Assembly: GCF_016031635.1 (NCBI RefSeq)
Contig: NZ_JACEGD010000009.1
Span: forward strand, 102,001 to 166,000
DNA length: 64,000 bases
Direction of reading: 5' to 3'
Source of the DNA: Bradyrhizobium diversitatis
GTDB lineage: Bacteria; Pseudomonadota; Alphaproteobacteria; Rhizobiales; Xanthobacteraceae
Positions 1 through 7,700 of the stretch are shown here, piece by piece; positions within the stretch are counted from its first letter, which is position 1, and each line of letters starts with the position of its first letter. Made by a program: the position numbers and the translations under genes. The notes below the pieces were generated by a model. That model was not told where the DNA came from. It saw nothing but the letters and a program-made list of their open reading frames with translations, and did not search any database.

Positions 1-1
1 G

Positions 2-388
2 CATTGCGGCCACTCCCACGGCCCCACCCCCGGCGAGCTCGCCGGCCCCGGCGGCTGGCGGCGCGGGTTCGCTGCGATCCTGACCGTCGGCATCCGCCCG
101 TGCTCGGGTGCGATCCTGGTCCTGGTTTTCGCACTGGCCCAGGGCCTGTTCTGGGCCGGCGTCGCCGCAACCTTCCTGATGGGTCTCGGCACCGCGATCA
201 CGGTCGCGGCCATCGCGATCGTCGCCGTCTCCGCCAAGGATATCGCCGCCCGCCTCAGCGCCGGGCGCGACGGCGGCGGTGCGCTCTTCATGCGCGGCAT
301 CGAATTCGGCGCCGCCGGCCTCGTGCTGCTGTTCGGTGTCGGCCTGCTGTTCGGCTACATCGCCGCCGAACGGACGACGTGTTTTTGA
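2..388 (+). CDS. Nickel/cobalt transporter of the NicO/RcnA family, C-terminal part
   Basis: Only the last 128 residues are in the window; the reading frame is open from base 2. The family exports or imports Ni2+/Co2+ across the inner membrane. Visible are a His-rich stretch (HCGHSHG) at the very start, typical of the metal-binding loop of RcnA-like exporters, then the conserved segment GIRPCSGAILVL and two to three hydrophobic helices, ending with a short tail after a final membrane segment. The start codon lies outside the window. The stop is followed directly by a palindromic repeat. The family is clear; the direction of transport and the metal are inferred. Confidence 0.8.
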   Translation, partial: HCGHSHGPTPGELAGPGGWRRGFAAILTVGIRPCSGAILVLVFALAQGLFWAGVAATFLMGLGTAITVAAIAIVAVSAKDIAARLSAGRDGGGALFMRGIEFGAAGLVLLFGVGLLFGYIAAERTTCF

Positions 389-443
389 GGACGCGCCTGC
401 GGTTCGCGGCGCTAGCTGGACACGACAGTCGTACACCTTGCTC

Positions 444-530
444 CGTCATTGCGAGCGTAGCGAAGCAATCCAGAGTGTCTCTGCAGCGGCAGTCTGGATT
501 GCTTCGTCGCAAGGGCTCCTCGCAATGACG
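444..530. repeat. Interspersed palindromic repeat, type A (cgtcattgcgag)
   Basis: Imperfect inverted repeat whose outer arms read cgtcattgcgag and ctcgcaatgacg, with inner arms gaagcaatccag and ctggattgcttc. A second copy of the same type lies at 63591-63676. It sits just after the NicO gene and ends 93 bases before the thioesterase start. No coding function is suggested. Confidence 0.8.
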
Positions 531-623
531 AGGATGGACCATCCTGGCCATGGCACCTTTGCGAACTCCCTCCGGTCCGCTATTCACATCATCAAACCAA
601 ACAAGAACGTCTCGGGGGATACC

Positions 624-1061
624 ATGTCGCGCGAAGATTTCTGGTTCTTCCACCCATTCCGGGTGCGCTATTCCGAGATCGACGGCCAGGGTGTCGTCTT
701 CAACGCGCATTACCTGACCTATTTCGACACCACCATTACCGAATATTTCCGCGCGCTGGGCTATGACCAATATGCTGATGCTCAGGCGAGCGGCATCGAT
801 TTTCACGTCGTCAAATCGCTGATCGAGTACAAGGCGCCGGTCCGCTTCGACTGGGAGCTCGACGTCGGCGCGCGCGTGGCGCGGATCGGCAATTCGAGCC
901 TCGTCTTCGAACTCGCCATCTTCCGCAAGAGCGGCGCCGACGCGCTGGTGACCGGCGAGATCGTCTGGGTCTACACGGACCAAAACACCCATCGTCCGGT
1001 CACGATCCCGGCATCGATGCGGGCGCTGATCGGGACGCGCGAGCGTCATTTGGCGGTGTGA
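624..1061 (+). CDS. Acyl-CoA thioesterase, 4-hydroxybenzoyl-CoA thioesterase (hot-dog) family
   Basis: A 145-residue cytoplasmic hot-dog-fold protein expected to hydrolyse acyl-CoA thioesters. The N-terminal motif, an acidic residue followed by GVVFNAHYLTYFD, matches the 4HBT family active-site helix, with the Asp of YSEIDGQG as the likely catalytic residue. The start ATG at 624 was chosen because it follows a GGGGGA stretch at 614-619 and begins the homologous part; an upstream in-frame start would translate the repeat. Length is normal for the family. The stop is 7 bases from the stop of the convergent MAPEG gene. Substrate is unknown. Confidence 0.85.
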   Translation: MSREDFWFFHPFRVRYSEIDGQGVVFNAHYLTYFDTTITEYFRALGYDQYADAQASGIDFHVVKSLIEYKAPVRFDWELDVGARVARIGNSSLVFELAIFRKSGADALVTGEIVWVYTDQNTHRPVTIPASMRALIGTRERHLAV

Positions 1062-1068
1062 CGCCGCC

Positions 1069-1467
1069 TCACACCGGCAGGAACCGCTTCAAGGCCGGCA
1101 TGAAGAAGATCCCGAGGTTGATCGCAAAGCCGATGCTCCAGAGGATCGAGCGCAGGGTCGGGCGGTTGCCGAGATAGGTCAGCACATAGGCGAGGCGCAC
1201 GATCAGGAACAGCGCCGCGAGCTCGTCGATCAGGCGCTGCGGCGAGTCCCGGTATTCGGCAAGCAGCACCGCGAAGGCGAAGAACGGAAAGGTCTCGATG
1301 CCGTTCTGATGCGCCCCGAGTGCGCGCTGCGAGAGGGCGTCCTCATAAAAGGCGGGATCGCGCGGCCGGGAATTGTCGAAGCGGCGAAACCTGATCCATT
1401 TGACCGAGGCAATCGTTGCCAGATACAGCAGCAGCGCTCCGAACACGCACCATTCCGCGAGCGTCAT
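1069..1467 (-). CDS. MAPEG family membrane protein
   Basis: 132 residues with four predicted hydrophobic helices (about residues 5-24, 60-75, 85-100 and 108-125), the usual size and layout of bacterial MAPEG proteins, a family of glutathione-linked or eicosanoid-related membrane enzymes. The segments RALGAHQNGIE(T)FPFFA and LAYVLTYLGNRPTLRS are typical of the family. Inner-membrane location is expected. The gene is divergent from hemH with an 83-base spacer. The bacterial function is not established. Confidence 0.85.
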   Translation of the reverse strand: MTLAEWCVFGALLLYLATIASVKWIRFRRFDNSRPRDPAFYEDALSQRALGAHQNGIETFPFFAFAVLLAEYRDSPQRLIDELAALFLIVRLAYVLTYLGNRPTLRSILWSIGFAINLGIFFMPALKRFLPV

Positions 1468-1550
1468 CTTGCCTCCCCCCGCTTGGGTGCGACCCTAGCG
1501 AACCCCGGCTCATCTTGACAAGTTCGGACCAACGCGCGACCCACAGAGCC

Positions 1551-2588
1551 ATGACCAGTGTCGTCCCCATCGAGACCACGAGACCGGCCACCCGATCCAC
1601 CTTGCCGCGCGTTGGCGTGCTCCTGGTCAATCTCGGAACGCCTGACACCGCCGATGCACCGGGCGTACGGGTCTACCTCAAGGAGTTCCTCAGTGACGCC
1701 CGCGTCATCGAGGACCAGGGCCTGATCTGGAAGCTGGTGCTGAACGGGATCATCCTGCGCAGCCGTCCCCGCACCAAGGCGTTGGACTACCAGAAGATCT
1801 GGAACACCGAGCGGAACGAGTCGCCGCTGAAAACCATCACGCGCTCGCAAAGCGACAAGCTCGCAGCAGCCTTGTCGGATCGCGGCCACGTCGTTGTCGA
1901 CTGGGCGATGCGCTACGGCAATCCCTCGATCAAAGCGGGCATCGACACGCTGATCGCGAAGGGGTGCGAGCGCATTCTGGCCGTGCCGCTCTATCCGCAA
2001 TATTCCGCCTCGACCTCGGCGACCGTCTGCGACGAAGTGTTCCGCGTGCTGGCCCGCTTGCGCAACCAGCCGACGCTGCGGGTGACGCCGCCCTACTATG
2101 AAGATGCGGCCTATATCGAGGCGCTCGCGACCTCGATCGAGGCGCATCTGGCGACGCTGTCCTTCAAGCCGGAGCTGATCGTGGCGTCCTTCCACGGCAT
2201 GCCGAAATCCTATGTCGAGAAGGGCGATCCCTACCAGCAGCACTGCATTGCCACGACAGAGGCGCTGCGCCGCCGGCTCGGCATGGACGAGACGAAGCTG
2301 CTGCTGACCTTCCAGTCGCGCTTCGGCAATGACGAGTGGCTCCAGCCCTACACCGACAAGACCATGGAGCGGCTCGCGAAGGAAGGCGTGCGCCGCATCG
2401 CGGTGGTGACGCCGGGATTTTCCGCCGACTGCCTGGAGACGCTGGAGGAGATCGCGCAGGAGAACGCCGAGATCTTCAAGCACAATGGCGGCGAGCAGTT
2501 TTCCGCGATCCCCTGTCTCAACGATAGCGTGTCAGGCATGAACGTGATCCGCACCCTGGTGCTGCGCGAGCTTCAGGGCTGGATCTGA
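1551..2588 (+). CDS. hemH: Ferrochelatase
   Basis: 345 residues. Inserts Fe2+ into protoporphyrin IX, the last step of protohaem synthesis. Seen are the N-terminal LLVNLGTPD, the VDWAMRYGNPSI segment, the conserved PLYPQYSASTSAT motif, the metal-site SFHGMPKSYVEKGDPY (catalytic His), LLTFQSRFG and the C-terminal VVTPGFSADCLETLEEI. ATG 1551 was chosen since upstream in-frame starts lie inside the divergent MAPEG gene; the Shine-Dalgarno is weak (ACAGAG). Ten bases separate it from the next gene, so the two are probably cotranscribed. Family identification is secure. Confidence 0.97.
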   Translation: MTSVVPIETTRPATRSTLPRVGVLLVNLGTPDTADAPGVRVYLKEFLSDARVIEDQGLIWKLVLNGIILRSRPRTKALDYQKIWNTERNESPLKTITRSQSDKLAAALSDRGHVVVDWAMRYGNPSIKAGIDTLIAKGCERILAVPLYPQYSASTSATVCDEVFRVLARLRNQPTLRVTPPYYEDAAYIEALATSIEAHLATLSFKPELIVASFHGMPKSYVEKGDPYQQHCIATTEALRRRLGMDETKLLLTFQSRFGNDEWLQPYTDKTMERLAKEGVRRIAVVTPGFSADCLETLEEIAQENAEIFKHNGGEQFSAIPCLNDSVSGMNVIRTLVLRELQGWI

Positions 2589-2598
2589 TGGGCGCCCC

Positions 2599-3576
2599 AT
2601 GAACCGCCGTGAGTTCCTGGCGCTTCTCGGGATGATCGTGGCGCTGCCGGCCCCGGCACTGGCGCAGCCGCCGAACGCGGCGCGGCGGCTCGGCGTGCTC
2701 TCGGTCACGGCCGCCGATGACGCGATCGGGCGGGCGCGCAGCACGATCCTGGTCGAGGCGCTCGCCGGCCTTGGCTGGAAGGAGCGCGACAACCTCAAGA
2801 TCGACTGGCGCAGCGGCGGCGGCGACCGCGCGCGCATCGCGCAGCTTGCGGACGAGCTGATCGCGCTCAAGCCCGACATCCTGCTCGCGATTGGCACGCC
2901 CTCGGTGGAGGAGCTGCGCCGGCGCACAACGACGATCCCGATCGTGTTCGCCGTCGTCACCGATCCCGTCAGCCAGGGCTTTGTCGAAAATCTCGCCCAT
3001 CCCGGCGGCAACATCACCGGCTTCACCGATTATGACGGTCCGCTCGCCGGCAAATGGCTGGAGATGCTGACCCAGGTCACGCCACCCGTCCGCCGCGTGC
3101 TCGTCGTCTACAATCCCGCCACCGCGCCGTTCGCGCCCCTGATGCTCCGCACCATCGAGGATGCCGCACGGACGTTGCACGTGACGGTCGAGCCCGCGCC
3201 GGTCCATGACGCCGCCTCGATCGGGGCGCTGGCTTCGCGGAAGGACGGCGCCATCCTGGTCCTGCCGGATTTCTTCACCATGGCCAACCGCGCGCAGCTG
3301 CTCTCGGTGATCGCACAGGCGCGCGTGCCTGCGGTATTCTGGAGCCGGACCTTCGTCGGCGAGGGCGGGCTGATGTCCTACAGCACCGACAGCGCCGAGC
3401 AGCTCCGGCGTGCGGCGGACTACATCGACCGCATCTTCAGGGGTGCGCAGGCGGCCGACCTCCCGGTCCAGAACCCCACCAAGTTCGAACTGGCGATCAA
3501 CCTAAAGACGGCCAAAGAGCTTGGCGTGACGCTTTCCGAAGGCCTCCTGGCAATCGCGAACGACGTCATCGAATGA
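2599..3576 (+). CDS. ABC transporter substrate-binding protein (ABC_sub_bind family)
   Basis: 325 residues, a periplasmic binding protein of the PF04392 type. The N-terminus has a twin-arginine-like signal (NRREFLALLG followed by a hydrophobic run and an ALA cleavage site near residue 22). Conserved parts are RRLGVLSV, FAVVTDPVSQGFVENLAHPGGN, and the C-terminal PTKFELAINLKTAKELG that is characteristic of this family. No permease or ATPase gene is adjacent, so it is an orphan binding protein. It follows hemH by 10 bases; whether that linkage has meaning is unknown. Confidence 0.88.
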   Translation: MNRREFLALLGMIVALPAPALAQPPNAARRLGVLSVTAADDAIGRARSTILVEALAGLGWKERDNLKIDWRSGGGDRARIAQLADELIALKPDILLAIGTPSVEELRRRTTTIPIVFAVVTDPVSQGFVENLAHPGGNITGFTDYDGPLAGKWLEMLTQVTPPVRRVLVVYNPATAPFAPLMLRTIEDAARTLHVTVEPAPVHDAASIGALASRKDGAILVLPDFFTMANRAQLLSVIAQARVPAVFWSRTFVGEGGLMSYSTDSAEQLRRAADYIDRIFRGAQAADLPVQNPTKFELAINLKTAKELGVTLSEGLLAIANDVIE

Positions 3577-3804
3577 CGCCGCCCGCTGCGGACGGCATGG
3601 CCGGATGTGTTGATATGTGTCGGTGGGTGGGCGCCGCTCGCTTTCAAGAGCCTGTCGCAAATACATATCGCGAGCATTCCCTCTCCGCGCCACTTGTGCA
3701 GAATCGCACCGATATCGACGTTACGCGCGACCGCTGAACCGGTAGGATCGTGATGCCGACCAATGACAGCGCCGGAAAGGGCTTTTTCCCGGCTTGGAGG
3801 AGAT

Positions 3805-4794
3805 ATGAGCGGTTTCGACATTTTCGCTATTGTTCTGGTGTTGCTCGTCATCGTCACGCTGGTGGCCGGCGTGAAGACGGTGCCGCAGGGCTATGACTGG
3901 ACCATCGAGCGGTTCGGCAAATACACGCAGACGTTGAGCCCCGGCCTCAATCTGATCGTGCCCTATTTCGATCGCGTCGGGCGCAAGATCAACATGATGG
4001 AGCAGGTGATCGACATTCCCGAGCAGGAGGTGATCACCAAGGACAACGCCACCGTGACGGTGGACGGCGTCGCCTTCTACCAGGTGTTCGATGCCGCAAA
4101 GGCGAGCTACGAGGTCGCCAATCTCAACCAGGGGATCACGGTCCTCACCATGACCAACATCCGGTCGGTGATGGGCTCGATGGACCTCGACCAGGTGCTG
4201 TCGCATCGCGACGAGATCAACGAGCGCCTCTTGCGCGTCGTCGACGCCGCAGTCTCGCCCTGGGGCGTCAAGGTCAACCGCATCGAGATCAAGGACATCG
4301 TGCCTCCTGCTGACCTGGTCGAGGCCATGGGCCGGCAAATGAAGGCCGAGCGGGTCAAGCGCGCCGACATCCTCGCCGCCGAAGGCCAGCGCCAGTCCGA
4401 GATCCTGCGCGCCGAGGGCGCCAAGCAGGGCCAGATCCTCCAGGCGGAAGGCCGCAAGGAAGCGGCTTTCCGCGACGCCGAGGCGCGCGAGCGGTCGGCG
4501 GAGGCCGAGGCGAAGGCAACCCAGATGGTCAGCGAGGCGATTTCCAAGGGCGACGTCGCCGCATTGAACTATTTCATCGCCGACAAATATATCAAGGCGT
4601 TCGGGCAACTCGCGGACTCGCCGAACCAGAAGGTCATCATGCTTCCGGTCGAAGCGATGAGCATGCTGGGCTCGCTCGCCGGCATCGGCGAGATCGCCAA
4701 GGCGACGTTCGGCGAAGGCGCGGTGTCCGCGGCCGCCCGCCGTGGCTCGGTGCCGTCGTCCCGTCCGACGCCGCCGACCGTGCCGCCGCAGTGA
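3805..4794 (+). CDS. SPFH/Band 7 (stomatin-like) membrane protein
   Basis: 329 residues. One N-terminal membrane helix (about 5-22) is followed by a Band 7 domain (VKTVPQGYDWTIERFGKY, LIVPYFDRVG, INMMEQVIDIPEQEVITKDNA) and a long Ala/Glu-rich coiled coil (about 190-260). It belongs to the QmcA/paraslipin branch. ATG 3805 was chosen because it follows GGAGGAG at 3796-3802 and directly precedes the membrane helix. It is followed 25 bases later by an NfeD gene, the usual partner; the two are thought to form membrane microdomain assemblies. Confidence 0.92.
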   Translation: MSGFDIFAIVLVLLVIVTLVAGVKTVPQGYDWTIERFGKYTQTLSPGLNLIVPYFDRVGRKINMMEQVIDIPEQEVITKDNATVTVDGVAFYQVFDAAKASYEVANLNQGITVLTMTNIRSVMGSMDLDQVLSHRDEINERLLRVVDAAVSPWGVKVNRIEIKDIVPPADLVEAMGRQMKAERVKRADILAAEGQRQSEILRAEGAKQGQILQAEGRKEAAFRDAEARERSAEAEAKATQMVSEAISKGDVAALNYFIADKYIKAFGQLADSPNQKVIMLPVEAMSMLGSLAGIGEIAKATFGEGAVSAAARRGSVPSSRPTPPTVPPQ

Positions 4795-4819
4795 CGGGAT
4801 CACCCACAGAGGCCGTATC

Positions 4820-5263
4820 ATGACCGACATGTTCGTATCGCTCGGCACCTGGAACTGGCTGATCTTCGGCTTCGTCCTGATGGCGCTGGAGGTGCTGGCG
4901 CCGGGCATCTTCCTGTTCTGGCTCGGACTGGCTGCGCTGCTGGTTGGGCTGATCTCGTTCGCGGTCGGCATCTCCTGGCAGATTCAGCTCGTGATGTTTG
5001 CGATCTTCGCCGCCGCCGCGGTGCCGGTGTGGCGCCGCCTTGCCAGGCCGAAGCCGGATGCGAGCGCGAGCCCCTTCCTCAACAAGCGCAGCGAAGCGCT
5101 GCTCGGGCGCGAGTTCACGCTGGAGAAGCCGATCGTCGACGGCAGCGGCACCATGCGTATCGGTGACACGGTGTGGCGCGTTGCCGGTCCGGATACGCCG
5201 GCCGGAACGCGGGTCAAGGTGGTGCAGGTCGACGGTGCGAACCTGACGGTGGCCGCGGCGTGA
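4820..5263 (+). CDS. NfeD family protein, short form
   Basis: 147 residues with two to three closely packed hydrophobic helices (residues 8-70) and a C-terminal OB-fold region (about 88-147, with the GREFTLEKPIVDGSGTM part and the final VVQVDGANLTV strand). This is the short NfeD type without a protease domain. It lies 25 bases after the SPFH gene and is probably cotranscribed. Start ATG 4820 has AGAGG at 4808-4812; an in-frame upstream ATG would overlap the SPFH gene and lacks hydrophobic character. Role: partner of the SPFH protein in the inner membrane. Confidence 0.9.
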   Translation: MTDMFVSLGTWNWLIFGFVLMALEVLAPGIFLFWLGLAALLVGLISFAVGISWQIQLVMFAIFAAAAVPVWRRLARPKPDASASPFLNKRSEALLGREFTLEKPIVDGSGTMRIGDTVWRVAGPDTPAGTRVKVVQVDGANLTVAAA

Positions 5264-5271
5264 GGATTCTT

Positions 5272-5413
5272 CGCCTCTCCCCGCGCGCGGGGAGAGGCCG
5301 GATTGCATCGCAGATGCAATCCGGGTGAGGGGGACTCTCCGCGAGTCCATCTTTCACCGTCTGCGCGGAGGCTCCCCCTCACCCCGACCCTCTCCCCGCA
5401 AGCGGGGAGAGGG
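5272..5413. repeat. Interspersed palindromic repeat, type B (cctctccccgc)
   Basis: Long imperfect palindrome built of cctctccccgc/gcggggagagg arms at each end, with the inner marks gtgagggggactctccgcgagtc and a complementary gctccccctcaccc. A close relative lies at 59644-59778 and a looser one at 42524-42682. The right arm supplies the last codons of the HxlR gene on the minus strand. Confidence 0.8.
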
Positions 5414-5743
5414 GGAAGAGTTCTTCCACCGCTCCGCAAACCTGTGCAGCGGCATGAATGTCTCGCACAAGTCCCGCCCCAGCGGCGTCAGCCCGTAACC
5501 GCCGCCGTCACCCAGCTCCACGAACCCAGCCTCGCGCAGCTCCGTCAGCCGCGCTTGCAGCACCGTCGGCGAAGCCTCGTCGCAGGCGCTGCGCAGCGCG
5601 CGCGAGCTGAGGGGCTGTTCCCGCAACTCCCACAATATCCGCAAGGTCCAGCGCCGGCCGAGCAGGTCGAGCAGCGCCATGATCGGCCGCCCGGTGCGCG
5701 AGCCGCGGACGCTGCGGGTCTTCGAGCCAGCCTGTTTCGCCAT
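5354..5743 (-). CDS. HxlR-type winged-helix transcriptional regulator
   Basis: 129 residues. The core LLGRRWTLRILWELREQPLS and the segment SPTVLQARLTELREAGFVE match the HxlR winged helix. The family usually senses reactive aldehydes, oxidants or small ligands. It is divergent from a carboxymuconolactone decarboxylase-like gene, with two near-identical palindromes between them (5762-5800) that are its likely operators. The last about 20 residues (PSPRLRGEGRGEG and on) are encoded by a palindromic repeat, so the C-terminus is probably an accidental extension. The start has GAGG six bases upstream. Confidence 0.88.
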   Translation of the reverse strand: MAKQAGSKTRSVRGSRTGRPIMALLDLLGRRWTLRILWELREQPLSSRALRSACDEASPTVLQARLTELREAGFVELGDGGGYGLTPLGRDLCETFMPLHRFAERWKNSSPSPRLRGEGRGEGEPPRRR

Positions 5744-5761
5744 CGTCGCCTCTTGCGTCGT

Positions 5762-5800
5762 GCTACAAATAATGTAGCGTATTGCTACGATAAATGTAGC
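5762..5800. promoter_or_regulatory. Two tandem 17-bp palindromes, probable HxlR operators
   Basis: GCTACAAATAATGTAGC (5762-5778) and GCTACGATAAATGTAGC (5784-5800). Outer arms are GCTAC/GTAGC in both. The centres are 22 bases apart, two helical turns, so two dimers could bind on one face of the DNA. They lie 19 bases upstream of the HxlR start and 15 bases upstream of the CMD-like gene, fitting a shared repressor site. Confidence 0.75.
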
Positions 5801-5815
5801 ACAGGAACCGGGCCC

Positions 5816-6373
5816 ATGTCAGAAGCCGCACCGCGCGTCGCCCCGCTCGCGCCACCTTATCCCCCGGAGATCCAGGCGCAGTTCGACCACATCATGCGCG
5901 GCGCGCCGCCGCTGGTGCTGTTCCGGGTGATGGCGGGTCACAGCCGCGCCTGGGACAAGTTTCGCGCCGGCGGCCTGCTTGATCCCGGCCCGCTGTCCTT
6001 GCGCCAACGCGAGATCGTCATCGACCGCACCTGCGCGCTGAACGGATGCGAATACGAATGGGGCGTGCATGTCGCGATCTTTGCCGGGTCGGCAAGGCTC
6101 ACCGCCGATGAAGTGCGTGCGACGGTGCAGGGCGATGCGACGTCGTCGTGCTGGTCGCCTGCCGAGCAGGCGCTGATCGTGGCCGTGGACGCGCTGCATC
6201 ACCGCGCGACGTTGAGTGACGCCGAGTTCACCGCGCTGTCGGTGCACTACGACGAGGCGCAGATCCTGGAGATCATGCTCCTGTGCGGCTTCTATCGCAC
6301 CGTGTCGTATCTGGCGAACGGGCTGCGACTGCCCCTGGAGGAGAACGCGGCGCGGTTTCCCGCTGCGCTCTAA
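5816..6373 (+). CDS. Carboxymuconolactone decarboxylase-like protein
   Basis: 185 residues. Related to the CMD/AhpD fold (PF02627): the segment PLSLRQREIVIDRTCALNGCEYEWGVH carries Cys73, Cys78 and His85, close to but not the exact CxxC-x3-H of AhpD peroxidases. Proteins of this subgroup are often named after the alkylhydroperoxidase family but have no proven reaction. It is divergent from an HxlR regulator and probably controlled by it. ATG 5816 begins 15 bases after the second palindrome. Cytoplasmic. A role in peroxide, quinone or lactone metabolism is inference. Confidence 0.82.
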   Translation: MSEAAPRVAPLAPPYPPEIQAQFDHIMRGAPPLVLFRVMAGHSRAWDKFRAGGLLDPGPLSLRQREIVIDRTCALNGCEYEWGVHVAIFAGSARLTADEVRATVQGDATSSCWSPAEQALIVAVDALHHRATLSDAEFTALSVHYDEAQILEIMLLCGFYRTVSYLANGLRLPLEENAARFPAAL

Positions 6374-6402
6374 CCGTCGTCATTGCGAGCCACATCCTCG
6401 CT

Positions 6403-6480
6403 GTCATTCCGGGGCGCGCGAAGCGTGAACCCGGAATCTCGAGATTCCGGGTTCGATGCTTTGCATCGCCCCGGAATGAC
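6403..6480. repeat. Interspersed palindromic repeat, type C (gtcattccgggg)
   Basis: Inverted repeat with outer arms gtcattccggggc and gccccggaatgac and inner arms gaacccggaatctc and gagattccgggttc. It lies between the CMD-like gene and kdsD, which converge here, so it may also act as a terminator. A second copy is at 60991-61097. Confidence 0.8.
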
Positions 6481-6501
6481 TCCGTGGAGAGTGCGCGCGC
6501 C

Positions 6502-7509
6502 TTAAGCCACCCCCGCGCGCAGCAGGTCGTGCAGATGCACGATGCCGACCACCTTGCCCGCCTCCGTCACCAGCAGCGTCGTGATCTTGCGGGTGTTCAG
6601 CACCTCGATCATCTCGGTTGCGAGCATCGAGGGCGGCACGGATTTGGGCTGCTTCGTCATGATCTCATCGACCGTCACCGTCAAAAGGTCGGGCCGCATG
6701 TGGCGGCGCAGATCGCCGTCGGTGATGATGCCGACGGCCTCGCCCGCAGCGTTGACGATGCAGACGCAACCGAGCCCCTTGGCCGACATCTCGACCACAG
6801 CCTCCGACATCTTGGTGCCTTCGGGCTTGACCGGAATCTCCGCGCCGGTGCGCATGTAGTCGCGAACGAATTTCAGCATCGCGCCCAGCTTGCCGCCGGG
6901 GTGGAAATGCGCGAATTCCAGCGCGGTGAAGCCGCGGCCTTCGAGCAGCGCAATCGCGATCGCGTCGCCGATCGCGGCCTGCATCAGCGTCGAAGTGGTC
7001 GGCGCCAGATTGTGCGGGCAGGCCTCGCGCGCCTTCGGCAGCTCGATCACGAGATCGGCAGCCTGGCCGAGCGACGACGACGCGTTCGACGTCACCGCGA
7101 TCATGGGAATCGCAAAGCGCGCCGAATAGTTCACGAGGTTCTTCATCTCCGGCTGCTCGCCGGACCAGGACAGCGCCATGATGACGTCGTCGGTGGTGAT
7201 CATGCCGAGGTCGCCATGGCCGGCTTCGGCGGCGTGCACGAAGAAGGCGGGCGTGCCGGTCGAGGCCAGCGTCGCCGCGATCTTGCGGCCCATGTGTCCG
7301 GACTTGCCGAGCCCGGTGACGATGACGCGGCCCTTGGCGTTGCGGATCAGGTCGACGACCTTCGCGAAGGTCGCGCCCAGTGGGCCGCGCAGGGCTGCGG
7401 CGAGCGCGTTGATGCCGCCGCTCTCGGTCTCCAGCGTGCGGAGCGCGGATTCGACGCTGTCGGGGATGGGGCCGGATGATGCGGTCATCAGCGGTTTCGA
7501 ACTCGGCAT
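6502..7509 (-). CDS. kdsD: Arabinose-5-phosphate isomerase (KdsD/KpsF/GutQ)
   Basis: 335 residues. Converts ribulose-5-phosphate to arabinose-5-phosphate, the first step to Kdo for lipopolysaccharide. An N-terminal SIS domain (VIVTGLGKSGHMGRKIAATLASTGTPAFFVH, then SWSGEQPE) is followed by two CBS repeats (about residues 205-330, ending VVGIVHLHDLLRAGV). The ATG at 7509 was preferred to an in-frame ATG at 7614 because the extra 35 residues are not family-like. Divergent from an outer-membrane protein gene. Family assignment is secure; one related paralogue function (GutQ) is the alternative. Confidence 0.92.
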   Translation of the reverse strand: MPSSKPLMTASSGPIPDSVESALRTLETESGGINALAAALRGPLGATFAKVVDLIRNAKGRVIVTGLGKSGHMGRKIAATLASTGTPAFFVHAAEAGHGDLGMITTDDVIMALSWSGEQPEMKNLVNYSARFAIPMIAVTSNASSSLGQAADLVIELPKAREACPHNLAPTTSTLMQAAIGDAIAIALLEGRGFTALEFAHFHPGGKLGAMLKFVRDYMRTGAEIPVKPEGTKMSEAVVEMSAKGLGCVCIVNAAGEAVGIITDGDLRRHMRPDLLTVTVDEIMTKQPKSVPPSMLATEMIEVLNTRKITTLLVTEAGKVVGIVHLHDLLRAGVA

Positions 7510-7700
7510 AGTCTGGTCCAGGGAGGAGGGGCGTTCGCCCGTGGGCGCCTGCTTAGCACGCCCCGACAAGCGAGGCGACGACCGCTCCGACACCCTCAAC
7601 GGGTCATTAACCATAATTGTTTTAACTCCATTAACGATGGTTCCTGCCGGCCGGCCGGGGCGATCGTGGAAGTATTTGATTTCGTTGAGGTTGTTCTATC

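Noticed and set aside
288..1049. 253-codon frame on the minus strand at the left end
   Set aside because: It covers the NicO end, a repeat and the thioesterase in antisense, and has no protein-like features.
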